Position numbers and translations under genes: made by a program. Positions 1 through 8,273 of a stretch of 64,000 bases of DNA are shown here, piece by piece. This DNA comes from Pseudophaeobacter sp. EL27 (lineage in GTDB: Bacteria; Pseudomonadota; Alphaproteobacteria; Rhodobacterales; Rhodobacteraceae). The stretch spans positions 612,789 through 676,788 of the forward strand of contig NZ_OMPQ01000009.1 of the NCBI RefSeq assembly GCF_900313025.1. The letters are read 5' to 3'. The notes beneath the pieces are model-generated. The model made no database searches and had not been told where the DNA came from. It saw only the letters and a program-made list of their open reading frames with translations. The number at the start of each line of letters is the position of its first letter. The first letter of the stretch is position 1.

Positions 1-207
1 ATCACAGATTGGATCTACAAAACCTATGGCGCAGGCCGGATCAACATCCCGCTGGGGCCACAATCAAGCCGGGCAGTGAAAATGGCAGCATTCCGGGTGG
101 CCCTGCTCAGTGGCAAATCGCAACGGATCATCGCTCAGTCTCTCGGCTGCAGTATTCGCACCGTGGAGCGCGCAAAACGCGAGTTGGTAGACGCAGGGTT
201 TCTGTAA
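1..207 (+). CDS. C-terminal part of a helix-turn-helix DNA-binding protein (5' end outside window)
   Basis: An open frame runs from base 1 to a TAA at 205-207 and encodes 68 residues. The last 40 or so (VALLSGKSQRIIAQSLGCSI and then RTVERAKRELVDAG) have the layout of a helix-turn-helix with a recognition helix beginning SIRTVERAK. The preceding part with 'NIPLGPQSSRAVKMAAFR' resembles the C-terminal half of Mor/C-type phage or plasmid activators. The N-terminus lies outside the window, so family assignment is tentative. It is probably a DNA-binding regulator of mobile-element origin. No terminator is evident after it. Confidence 0.5.
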   Translation: MTDWIYKTYGAGRINIPLGPQSSRAVKMAAFRVALLSGKSQRIIAQSLGCSIRTVERAKRELVDAGFL

Positions 208-390
208 GGAGCTTGGGGTTTGAGAGGCTCTGCGGTCCCAGTTCCACCTGAGCTCCTCGGTGACCGCGTCTAGCACCCAAAGGCGGGAACTGGGGGGACA
301 GATTTTAAGGCTGCATCGAAGAGTAGTAATGAAAGCGTCGCAAGAATTGCCGTTAAAGTCGCTGCAATGTAAGTTCTAAGGTTCTTCAGA

Positions 391-419
391 ATGCTCTCCT
401 TTACATAAAGGAGGATCAT
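391..419 (+). promoter_or_regulatory. Palindrome overlapping the Shine-Dalgarno of the MttB-family gene
   Basis: CTCCTTTACATAAAGGAG at 396-413 is a perfect 8-bp inverted repeat around CA. It contains the ribosome-binding site AAAGGAGG (407-414), 7 bases before the ATG at 422. Outer bases (ATG 391-393 with CAT 417-419) can extend the stem. In RNA it would hide the ribosome-binding site; as DNA it could equally be an operator. Confidence 0.5.
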
Positions 420-421
420 TC

Positions 422-1975
422 ATGCAAGATGACAAATCACGCGCCAGCCGTTCAGGGGGCCGGTCTGCCCGCCGTGCGACACGTGAGGCGCCAGACTTTG
501 GCATGTTGCCAGGATTGGTGAACCAACTCCCATTTTGCGAGGTCATGGACGAAGAGCAAGTTCGCCGTATCGATGACGCCTCGATGTCGATCCTTGAGAA
601 CGTTGGCATCGTGTTTCGCGACCCCATCGCACTGGAAGACTGGCGGCGCGCGGGTGCGGATGTCGAAGGGGAGTTGGTGCGTATAGATCGCGGTTTGATC
701 CGTGAGTTGATTAAAACAATCCCATCCGATTTCACCTATCACGCCCGTAATCCACAGCGTAATATCAAGTTGGGTGGCAAACACGGGATGTTCATTCCCA
801 TGACTGGTGCGCCCTACTTGCGCGACCTTGATGACGTCCGCCGCAATCCAACGCTTGCCGATCTGGCCATGTTCCACAAGCTGGCTCATATGATGCCCAG
901 CCTACATTCCTCCGCGCATCATATTGTGGAACCCTATGACCATTCGATCAGCCAGCGACACCTGCGGATCACCTATTCGTCGATGAAGTATTCCGACAAA
1001 ACATTCATGGGGATGACCACCAGCCCGAAGAACGCAGAAGACGTGCTAGACATGTGTGCGATCCTGTTTGGCACCGATTTCATCGACAAAAACCCTGTCG
1101 TGACAGGAAATTGTAACGCCAACTCTCCGTTGGTCTGGGACGAGACAATGCTCGGCGCGATGCGGGCATTCAACAGGCGCAATCAACCGGTGCTGTGCTC
1201 CCCTTTCGTGTTAGGCGGAGCAAATACACCTGCTTCTGTGGCTCCTACTGTTGCGCAACTCAACGCCGAGGCGCTCAGTGCGTTGGCCTACACTCAGGTG
1301 ATCCGTAAAGGTTGCCCTGCGATCTATGGCCATTATCTGGCAACGGTATCAATGAAGTCCGGTGCGCCCATGGCAGGCACTCCTGAGATTAGCACCATGA
1401 ACTTTATGATTGGCCAGATGGCCCGTTACTATGGCATCCCATGGCGCAGTTCGACCACACTTGGCGGCTCAAAAGTTTTGGATGCGCAAGCCGGATATGA
1501 GAGCGCCTCGTCTCTGTCAGCCGTCGTTCATTCTGGTGCAAATTACATGTGGCATGCAGCAGGATGGAACGAGGCGGGAATGCATTGTTCCACGGCCAAA
1601 TTCATCGTGGACGCCGAGCAATGCGCGATGGCCTACCGGATGGCAGAGGGGCCGCGTTGGGATGACTTTGACGAAGGCATCGCAGCCATTTCCGATGTAG
1701 GACCCGGAGGCCACTACCTTGGCCACCCACATACCCTGGAGAATTTTCAGCGCGCTTTTTTTATGCCTGACATGCTGGACAACAACTCAATCGAACAATG
1801 GCAGGCCGAAGGCAGTATTGAAATCACAGAGCGTGCGCTGATCCGTGCCCGAAAACTACTGAGCGAATATCAAGAACCTAAGCTGGACGAAGCGACCGAT
1901 GAGGCGCTACTGGCCTATATTGAAAAGCGCGAAAGTGAGATCCCCGAGGCCGATGCATTAAATCAGGACTATTGA
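422..1975 (+). CDS. MttB superfamily (trimethylamine methyltransferase-like) protein, non-pyrrolysine
   Basis: A 517-residue member of the MttB superfamily, whose characterised members move a methyl group from trimethylamine or glycine betaine to a corrinoid protein. The frame is uninterrupted, with no in-frame TAG, so this is a non-pyrrolysine homologue like glycine betaine methyltransferases. Family-like stretches include 'GAPYLRDLDD' near residue 127 and the glycine-rich 'SAVVHSGANYMWHAAGW' near 365. The ATG at 422 follows a strong AAAGGAGG inside a palindrome. The flavoprotein gene starts 7 bases after the stop, so the two are almost surely cotranscribed. No corrinoid protein or reactivase gene is seen nearby, so the acceptor is unknown. 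The substrate is inferred to be a methylated amine or betaine. Confidence 0.85.
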   Translation: MQDDKSRASRSGGRSARRATREAPDFGMLPGLVNQLPFCEVMDEEQVRRIDDASMSILENVGIVFRDPIALEDWRRAGADVEGELVRIDRGLIRELIKTIPSDFTYHARNPQRNIKLGGKHGMFIPMTGAPYLRDLDDVRRNPTLADLAMFHKLAHMMPSLHSSAHHIVEPYDHSISQRHLRITYSSMKYSDKTFMGMTTSPKNAEDVLDMCAILFGTDFIDKNPVVTGNCNANSPLVWDETMLGAMRAFNRRNQPVLCSPFVLGGANTPASVAPTVAQLNAEALSALAYTQVIRKGCPAIYGHYLATVSMKSGAPMAGTPEISTMNFMIGQMARYYGIPWRSSTTLGGSKVLDAQAGYESASSLSAVVHSGANYMWHAAGWNEAGMHCSTAKFIVDAEQCAMAYRMAEGPRWDDFDEGIAAISDVGPGGHYLGHPHTLENFQRAFFMPDMLDNNSIEQWQAEGSIEITERALIRARKLLSEYQEPKLDEATDEALLAYIEKRESEIPEADALNQDY

Positions 1976-1982
1976 GGTTTCC

Positions 1983-4016
1983 ATGAAAGACGATCCACTT
2001 CTTGAGCCTTTCCAGCTAAGTCACCTCACCCTTCGCAACCGCATTATGAGCACTGCACATGCACCGTCTTATGAGGAAGGTGGACATCCAAGGAGCCGAT
2101 ATCGGCTCTATCATGAGGAGAAGGCGAAGGGCGGTATTGGTCTGACTATCATAGGGGGCTCCACAAACATCGCGCCCGACAGCCCATCTGTGTTTGGTCA
2201 GCTCTATGCAGGTGATGACAGTATCATTCCGTGGTTTCAAAAACTGACGGATGGGGTGCGATCACATGGTGCTGCCATTATCTGCCAAATCACGCATATG
2301 GGGCGTAGAACCGCGTGGGATGACGGACATTGGCTCCCTGTTGCGGGGCCATCTGGCACACGGGAACGAGCGCACAGATCCTTTCCCAAAGCCATGGAAA
2401 TAGAAGACATCAACCGTGTTATTGTACAATTCGCGGATGCGGCGAAGCGCTGCCAACAAGGCGGCTTTGATGGTATTGAACTGTTGTCCCATTCACATCT
2501 CCTAGGGCAGTTTTTGTCCCCTCTGATCAATCACCGTGATGATGACTATGGCGGCACGCTCGACAATCGCTTGCGCTTGACACTCCAAGTCTTGGAAGCA
2601 GTGCGTGAAGCCGTAGGGCCCGACTTGGTTTTGGGCATGCGTGTCACGGGAGACGAATTAGCTGAGGGTGGGCTTAGCGCAGACGAATGTGTGTTGATTG
2701 CCAAGGAAGTCGCAAGAACCGGTACTGTCGATTTCCTCAACATTCTTGCAGGCGCACCCTATGACGATTTGGGGCTTGCCGGTTGGGTCCCACCGATGGG
2801 TATGCCCTCGTCTCCACATTTGACCGTGGCTGGCCGCATCCGCAGTGCGGTGGATATTCCAATTTTCCATGCTGGTGGCGTGGCAGATATTGCTACGGCT
2901 CGGCACGCGGTTGCGGAAGGTCATGTGGACCTGATCGGAATGACCCGAGCAAATATGGCTGACCCCCATCTGGTGGCAAAGCTGGCGCGTGGAGAGGAAG
3001 AGCGCATCCGTCCCTGCGTCGGCCTCGGTTATTGCGTGGATCGTGTTAATCAGGGCAAGGCCGCTGTCTGCGGGCACAATGCGGCTACGGGCCGAGAAGC
3101 CGTAATGCCACATCAGATCGCGAAGGCAACCACGCCCCAAAAGGCAGTCATCGTGGGTGGCGGCCCCGCTGGGCTGGAAGCCGCGCGCATCTGTGCCCTG
3201 CGGGGCCATGATGTAGTGCTGTTCGAGGCAAGTGACCGTCTGGGAGGCCAGTTAAAGCTTGCCAGCATGGGCATGACCCGTCGCCAAATATGGGGTGTTG
3301 CCGATTGGTTGATCAATGAAGTCACGCAGCTGGATGTGGATATCCGCCTGAACACGTATGTTGAGGCGCAAGAGGTCGAGGCTGAAGCCGCTGGTATTGT
3401 CATCGTTGCAACGGGAGGTTGGCCGGATGCACCCCCAATCTCTGGGGCTGCGTTCACTTCGTCGAGTTGGGACGTCCTTTCGGGCGAGGTGCGGCTGAAT
3501 GGTGAAGTACTGCTATTCGACGAAGTGGGGGATCACCCTGCAATGGTCTGCGCGGATGCCATGGCGCGCATGGGCTGTGCAGTGCAACATGTCTCGCCGG
3601 ATCGTGCAACGGCACATGATTTGGGGCCGACGAACTCTGCCGTGGTTCTTCGAGACCTCGCAAAGCAGGGCGTGGTATTCACCTGTTTCCGAGATTTGAT
3701 CAGCGTGGCGCAGGCAGGCAATCGCAAAGAAGTCATGTTGCGTCATGTTCTTACGGGCGAGACCTCCATTCACTTCGTGGACCATGTGATCATCGAGCAA
3801 GGAATAACTCCAATGGACGCGCTTTATCACGAGCTGAAAGCTGGATCACGCAATGCGGGCCAGATGGATCAGGCGGCGATGGTTAGTGGCCTACCGCCAT
3901 TCAACTTGATCCCCGAGGGAGACAATTACCTACTAGCGCGGATCGGCGATGCCGTCTCTGGCCGCAATATACACGCGGCCCTTTATGATGCCCTGCGGAT
4001 TTGCAAAGATATCTAA
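1983..4016 (+). CDS. FMN/FAD oxidoreductase of the TMADH / dimethylglycine demethylase (DgcA-like) family
   Basis: A 677-residue flavoprotein with an Old Yellow Enzyme-type barrel (about residues 1-340), an Fe-S segment (345-363) and a C-terminal dinucleotide-binding module with the GGGPAGLEAA motif near 387. This architecture is shared by trimethylamine and dimethylamine dehydrogenases, DgcA, N-methylproline demethylases and dienoyl-CoA reductases. The likely reaction is oxidative N-demethylation in the cytoplasm. The cluster motif reads CVGLGYC then C12 residues on: Cys345, Cys351 and Cys363 are present, but the position of the usual second Cys (348) is Leu. That may mark a subfamily with an altered cluster. 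It lies 7 bp after the MttB-like gene and upstream of a GlxA-type regulator, as dgc genes pair with GbdR in pseudomonads. Exact substrate unknown. Confidence 0.85.
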   Translation: MKDDPLLEPFQLSHLTLRNRIMSTAHAPSYEEGGHPRSRYRLYHEEKAKGGIGLTIIGGSTNIAPDSPSVFGQLYAGDDSIIPWFQKLTDGVRSHGAAIICQITHMGRRTAWDDGHWLPVAGPSGTRERAHRSFPKAMEIEDINRVIVQFADAAKRCQQGGFDGIELLSHSHLLGQFLSPLINHRDDDYGGTLDNRLRLTLQVLEAVREAVGPDLVLGMRVTGDELAEGGLSADECVLIAKEVARTGTVDFLNILAGAPYDDLGLAGWVPPMGMPSSPHLTVAGRIRSAVDIPIFHAGGVADIATARHAVAEGHVDLIGMTRANMADPHLVAKLARGEEERIRPCVGLGYCVDRVNQGKAAVCGHNAATGREAVMPHQIAKATTPQKAVIVGGGPAGLEAARICALRGHDVVLFEASDRLGGQLKLASMGMTRRQIWGVADWLINEVTQLDVDIRLNTYVEAQEVEAEAAGIVIVATGGWPDAPPISGAAFTSSSWDVLSGEVRLNGEVLLFDEVGDHPAMVCADAMARMGCAVQHVSPDRATAHDLGPTNSAVVLRDLAKQGVVFTCFRDLISVAQAGNRKEVMLRHVLTGETSIHFVDHVIIEQGITPMDALYHELKAGSRNAGQMDQAAMVSGLPPFNLIPEGDNYLLARIGDAVSGRNIHAALYDALRICKDI

Positions 4017-4042
4017 GCGATCTTTTCTCGGTAAGGCCTCAC

Positions 4043-5008
4043 GTGACTGAAACGGCTCCTCTCTCACCTCAACATTTCCAGTTTCTCCTGGTCGAAAACT
4101 TCTCGCACCTCGCGTTTTCTTGTGCTGTGGAACCTTTGAGGATTGCCAATCATGTCGCGGGTGCTGACCTCTACTGCTGGTCGTTCGCATCACAAGACGG
4201 CGTATTTGCCCTTGCGTCGAATGGATCAGAAACTCGTGTTTCACTGAACTTCAAACAGGCGGGCGATGCCGACTATGTGTTCGCGCTATCTGGTCTTGGT
4301 GTACAAAGCGCTGCCACTACAAGCTTGCTAGCGGCGATCCGACGCGCTCGTGTCCATGGTGCGCGTATCGGAGCATTGTGTTCTGGAGCATACATTCTCG
4401 CCGAAGCTGGATTGTTGGATCAACAACGGGCCGCTATCCACTGGCACTACCACGACTGCTTTATGGAGGAGTTCCCTGAGGTCGGCCTGAGCCGGGCTGT
4501 ATTCGTTGCTGAAGGCCCAGTCATCACAGCCTCTGGTGGCACCGCAACCGCCGATTTAATGTTGCACTTGATTTCAAAATGCCACGGTGAAGATCTCGCG
4601 ATAGAGGTGGCAGATCAGATGGTTTACAATGCCGTACGCGATGCGGATGCGGTGCAACGCGTGTCGTTGCAATCGCGCCATGGTATTAGAAACGAACACC
4701 TGACCCGCGCCATTCAACTGATGAACGAAAGCATCGACGCCCCACGCCCCCCTTCGGTAATTGCCCGTGAGATTGGCATTTCCGGACGGCAGATGGAGCG
4801 CCTGTTTGGTCGCTATTTGAGCTGTTCCCCAAAAAAATACTACGTTGATCTGAGGCTGCATAAGGCGCAGAGACTTCTGGTTCAGACGGACATGTCAGTC
4901 ACCGAAGTTGCTTTTGCCACTGGTTTCAACTCTCCAACACATTTCTCCAAAACTTACCGCGTTCAGTTTGGAGTTTCACCAAGAGACCAAAGAACCAAGA
5001 TCGAATAG
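4043..5008 (+). CDS. GlxA/GbdR-type transcriptional regulator (DJ-1/PfpI domain plus AraC HTH)
   Basis: About 321 residues: a DJ-1/PfpI-like ligand domain (about 10-185, with the 'IGALCSGAYILAEAGLL' nucleophile-elbow region) followed by a C-terminal AraC-type double helix-turn-helix (about 215-315, ending 'VAFATGFNSPTHFSKTYRVQFGVSPRDQR'-like pattern, typical of AraC). Relatives such as GbdR control choline and glycine betaine breakdown. A TTG at 4001 would overlap the previous gene by 16 bases; I prefer the GTG at 4043, preceded by AAGG with 6-base spacing. Position directly after the flavoprotein suggests it regulates this module in response to the amine substrate. Confidence 0.85.
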   Translation: MTETAPLSPQHFQFLLVENFSHLAFSCAVEPLRIANHVAGADLYCWSFASQDGVFALASNGSETRVSLNFKQAGDADYVFALSGLGVQSAATTSLLAAIRRARVHGARIGALCSGAYILAEAGLLDQQRAAIHWHYHDCFMEEFPEVGLSRAVFVAEGPVITASGGTATADLMLHLISKCHGEDLAIEVADQMVYNAVRDADAVQRVSLQSRHGIRNEHLTRAIQLMNESIDAPRPPSVIAREIGISGRQMERLFGRYLSCSPKKYYVDLRLHKAQRLLVQTDMSVTEVAFATGFNSPTHFSKTYRVQFGVSPRDQRTKIE

Positions 5009-5986
5009 GCCCAGTGTCGTCGACCCCTTATCCTCCCTAAAAACTTCTTTTGCTCGTTGAAACTGAAGCAACAAACAGTTTTGACGCACTTCCGAAGTCC
5101 CCAAAATCAGATTCGAATGCATCGTAGCCGTTGGTCGGAACAAAAGCCTGCAGTGAAGACGGTTCAAATCTGCCTGACGCCACATGTGATACGAGTGTTT
5201 CAGAGACGCTATCAGACTTTTTGAGTGTGCTTCCCGCGCCCAAATGTCAGCGGTGGTTGTAGTTGCAACTTCCTAGTCAATTGGCGTGAAGGGCCGAAGC
5301 CAGCTCATAATAGCCATGGACAGAACATCAAGTCCGGTAACGGGCGCCCTTCAGGACAGTATGCGACATCGAACGTGATACTAACCATGGAACCTTTCGC
5401 TGCGGTCGGAAAGACAACGGCAAAAAAGCCTTCCGGTTTCAAGGAGGGCCGAGAGCTGCCGTTAGCTACGTTTGCGAAGGGTTCCTGCCTTTCAAAAAAC
5501 CGGTCATTCAAGTCCTCGTAGATCAAAGCCCATATGCTGCTCTGCGCACCAAGGTCAGCAATGCGCAGATTGTGACCTTTGCAAAGTCTGTCAATCTCGC
5601 CGAAGCAGACATTCAGTCAGGCAGCCGTTTGGGTCGCTTCTAGCTCGTTGCGGTCATTGACTTCCTGAGAACCTCTCCCGCCCTGCCCTTCGGCAAAAAA
5701 TGGAACGGTAGTCCTGCATATTTACGGGTGCAGCCTGTTCTGGGGCGAAATCAGATCAGAGCCACTGAGGTGCAATACGCCAAACCCGCCATTCACTGCG
5801 GCAGCAAAGATACAGCCCGTGCGTACTCACACATTGCGGACGAAGCTGCCGTTATCTTATTCAAACTCAACGCCTGCCTCCTCAGTTTCCTAGACCTTCT
5901 TTACCTACAACTCACTTTTTTGGTCACACTTCGCTTCGATGAGCTGTCTAATAGAATATGACACTAAAAACAGGACCAGAAACAGC
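5009..5986. other. Long non-coding stretch with degenerate repeats, including repeat block A
   Basis: No convincing gene is seen in these 978 bases; the short frames lack good starts and family character. Positions 5672-5855 (block A) match 22475-22660 (block B) closely, including 36 identical bases (5737-5772 versus 22537-22572). Fragments such as GAAGCAGACATTCAG (about 5604) belong to the CGGACATT-type repeat family scattered through the first 30 kb. This looks like decayed or mobile non-coding DNA. Confidence 0.6.
5672..5855 (+). repeat. Non-coding repeat block A (pair with 22475-22660)
   Basis: Direct repeat partner of block B. Both begin near CCTGCCCTTCGGCA, pass through TTCTGGGGCGAAATCAGA and end near a TGCGGACGAAGCTGCC or TGCGGGCGGAACTGCC sequence. 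By eye the copies are roughly 75-80 percent identical with small gaps. Neither copy keeps an open frame, so the unit is probably non-coding. Confidence 0.75.
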
Positions 5987-6796
5987 ATGACCCGCATAAG
6001 CAAGATCGACATAGAACTGGCCCAGGACGGTGACGCCAAAGCCTTAGAGAGTCTTGTGCGTGGGATTCAGGACCGTGTTCATAAACTGGCCCTGCGCATG
6101 CTGGCTGATCCGAATGCCGCGCAAGATGCAACTCAAGAAATCCTCATTCGGATCGTCACAAAATTATCGACCTTTCGCGGCGATAGCAGCTTTGAGACAT
6201 GGACTTACCGTGTTGCAACGAATTACCTTTTGACCGCCCGTAAGATCATCGCAAATGATCCGGGGCTTTCGTTTCAGATGTTTGCGGACGACCTGCTGAG
6301 CGGCATTGCCGATGAACAAATTGCGGCACCTGAAGAACACGTCATGCTGAACGAGCTGCGGCTGAAATGTACGATGGCGATGTTGCTTTGCCTAGATAGG
6401 GAGCACCGCGCCGCATATGTTCTGGGCGACGTGTTGGAGTTTGAACACGGGGCGGCGGCGGATGTCTTGGACATAACCCCTGGCACCTACCGCAAACGCC
6501 TGTCCCGGGCGCGCGCACGCGTTCAGGACTTCACGGCGAAAACTTGCGGTTTGGCGTCGCCAGCTGCACCCTGTTCCTGCAGAAAGCGGCTGCCGGCTGC
6601 GATGGCGGTGGGACGCATCGGCTCGTCTCCGTCTTCCGATCTAAGCGATATGCCTCGTTTTGCTGAGATTCAGGCGTTGGCGTCGCAAACCCAAACCGAT
6701 CTTGTTGCTGCGAAACTTCAACGTGCGACGGGGCCACTGAGGTCACCAAAAGACTACGCCGCAGACGTGCTCAAACTTGTCGAGCCTCCCGGCTAG
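5987..6796 (+). CDS. ECF-type RNA polymerase sigma factor with cysteine-containing C-terminal extension
   Basis: 269 residues. Region 2 is at about residues 25-95 ('AQDATQEILIRIVTKLSTFRG', then 'FETWTYRVATNYLLTARK') and region 4 at about 125-180 ('RAAYVLGDVLEFEHGAAADV', 'PGTYRKRLSRAR'). This is the two-domain layout of extracytoplasmic-function sigma factors. Beyond region 4 lies an unusual tail of about 85 residues with a C-x8-C-x-C cysteine group near 187-198, which could be a sensory or metal-binding element. The ATG at 5987 begins the conserved part. No anti-sigma gene is seen; the next gene, 38 bases downstream, is an exported NTF2-like protein and is probably cotranscribed. Confidence 0.85.
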   Translation: MTRISKIDIELAQDGDAKALESLVRGIQDRVHKLALRMLADPNAAQDATQEILIRIVTKLSTFRGDSSFETWTYRVATNYLLTARKIIANDPGLSFQMFADDLLSGIADEQIAAPEEHVMLNELRLKCTMAMLLCLDREHRAAYVLGDVLEFEHGAAADVLDITPGTYRKRLSRARARVQDFTAKTCGLASPAAPCSCRKRLPAAMAVGRIGSSPSSDLSDMPRFAEIQALASQTQTDLVAAKLQRATGPLRSPKDYAADVLKLVEPPG

Positions 6797-6834
6797 CTTC
6801 ACCCAACCAACCCAAAGCCGAAAAGGAAATAACG

Positions 6835-7308
6835 ATGAAACATGCATTTGCATGGCTGACGACGCTTGCCTTGGCCATTCCCCAAATCTCAAAAGCAGAA
6901 AGTCAAACCATGGCCCAAGATCAACAAGATGTACTGAAAGCAATCCAAACCATGACCAGCAATTTCCAAGGCAATGATATTGCTGGCGTCATGGCGAGTT
7001 ATGAAATCGAAGCGACGGTCGTTTTTGAACCCGGATCACCCGTTTCAGATGCGGCGCAACTGGAGCAAATGTTTGCTGGTATGGCGGCGGTCAATCCGGT
7101 TTTTGAGTATGCAGGTCACGAGGTTATCGTGAATGGCGATATTGCAGTGCATATAGCACCGTGGTCAATGACAGGGAAAACGCCGGATGGTCAAGAATTG
7201 GGGCAGTCCGGCCTGTCCATCGCGGTCCTGCGGCGTCAACCGGATGGGGGCTGGAAAATGCTCATTGACAACCCACACGGTGGGCGGTTGCTTGAGCAAA
7301 ATCAATAG
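6835..7308 (+). CDS. Exported NTF2-like (SnoaL / DUF4440-type) protein
   Basis: 157 residues. An N-terminal signal peptide (MKHAFAWLTTLALAIPQISKA) precedes one alpha+beta-cone domain of the NTF2/SnoaL type, recognised from 'ALQLEQ'-like helices and the final 'VLRRQPDGGWKMLIDNPHG' strand-turn-strand. Such domains bind small ligands or act as lyases or isomerases; here the activity is unknown. It starts 38 bases after the sigma factor gene, behind AAAGGAAATAACG, and the two likely form an operon. Some ECF groups carry this fold fused to the sigma factor, so a functional link is plausible but inferred. Confidence 0.75.
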   Translation: MKHAFAWLTTLALAIPQISKAESQTMAQDQQDVLKAIQTMTSNFQGNDIAGVMASYEIEATVVFEPGSPVSDAAQLEQMFAGMAAVNPVFEYAGHEVIVNGDIAVHIAPWSMTGKTPDGQELGQSGLSIAVLRRQPDGGWKMLIDNPHGGRLLEQNQ

Positions 7309-7583
7309 TGACATCGGGCCGAGCAATCTGCCTCGGCCCACAACCACTTTCGTCGGTGTTGCGCGATCTTCAATCCAATCGAGCCAAACCAGACAGGACA
7401 CCTCACCCCCAGAAGCAGCCACTCGACGAGGGTGCAGCATTGGTCAAAGTGGACTCAAAGCCGCCTTGCAGCGATGCAGCATGTGATTTTCACCCTGAAC
7501 ACTTTGTCACGGGACGGATCGGCACACCTGGTTGACTGCTTTCAGCCTAAAGCGGACATGAGTAGGCAGAACAATAGATGAAA

Positions 7584-7619
7584 AGCTGCCATTCTATTTT
7601 CTAAATCTGAATGGCAGCT
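7584..7619 (-). terminator. Rho-independent terminator of the anchor-protein operon
   Basis: AGCTGCCATTC (7584-7594) and GAATGGCAGCT (7609-7619) form an 11-bp perfect inverted repeat. Read on the minus strand it follows the stop of the reverse gene ending at 7628 by 8 bases and is trailed by TTTTC. This fits an intrinsic terminator for the metal-permease operon. The preceding 275 bases (7309-7583) hold no gene; one CGGACAT-type repeat fragment lies near 7550. Confidence 0.7.
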
Positions 7620-7627
7620 CTCAGACT

Positions 7628-8251
7628 TTAGCTAGCGTTCTTGAACTCTACGTATTCGCCGCGCACCTGAACTTTGACGGTCACAGCCGCCTTGTCCCGG
7701 TTGCGCCAAAACCATCCATGTTCACCTGCAAAATCGGCAAGAATAGTACCTCCCGATCCTGTGGAGCCACGGCCTTTTTCATAGGTGACGGACTGGCCGG
7801 AACCGTGCCCATGCAGGTCAAAATTCACCCGCCCGCCTTCGACAACCATGCGGTACTCTGCCGTCTGCCCCTGGCTCATAACCAGTTTCCATTCCGCAGA
7901 GGCGCCCGGCGCCAAGGTGAAAGTGACTTCGTCGCGCCAGACCTCGGCCTCCTGCGCATGAGCTGACCCTACGACCAGGCCAAAGACATCATTGAGCAAA
8001 CTGGACTGATCATCCTCAGGGATACCTATCTTTCGGTCAGCCTCGGCCTCCTGTTCTAGCTGAACCTTGATTTCGCCCATTTCCGTCAGCCCCAGCATTC
8101 GGCCTAGGCCCGTTGGGTCGATGCCATATTCGGAGGGTAAAACGATGGTTGTCAGGATCACGATGGCCGATGCCGCAGCGATGGCTGTGGATTTGAGAAG
8201 CTGCGCCGTGGTGGGCAGATCTTCCAGGGAAGGTTTGTTGGAATTAAACAT
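7628..8251 (-). CDS. Transmembrane anchor protein of a HupE operon
   Basis: 207 residues with one membrane segment at about 20-42 (STAIAAASAIVILTTIVLP) and a C-terminal beta-rich domain (about 105-205) containing NFDLHGHG, two histidines that could bind metal. The start at 8251 is supported by GGAGACAAGAAC. It is the last gene of a reverse-strand operon: His-rich protein, HupE/UreJ permease, this protein (22-bp gap from the permease). The family is known by the descriptive name 'transmembrane anchor protein' next to HupE genes in Rhodobacterales. A role in metal handling at the inner membrane is inferred from position and histidines only. Confidence 0.7.
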   Translation of the reverse strand: MFNSNKPSLEDLPTTAQLLKSTAIAAASAIVILTTIVLPSEYGIDPTGLGRMLGLTEMGEIKVQLEQEAEADRKIGIPEDDQSSLLNDVFGLVVGSAHAQEAEVWRDEVTFTLAPGASAEWKLVMSQGQTAEYRMVVEGGRVNFDLHGHGSGQSVTYEKGRGSTGSGGTILADFAGEHGWFWRNRDKAAVTVKVQVRGEYVEFKNAS

Positions 8252-8273
8252 GTTCTTGTCTCCATGCCGCACA

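Noticed and set aside
422-1975. Pyrrolysine codon in the MttB-family gene
   Set aside because: No in-frame TAG exists within the 517 codons.
5041-5243. Serine-rich 68-residue reverse-strand frame
   Set aside because: Starts only at TTG directly after a stop codon, no ribosome-binding site and no family.
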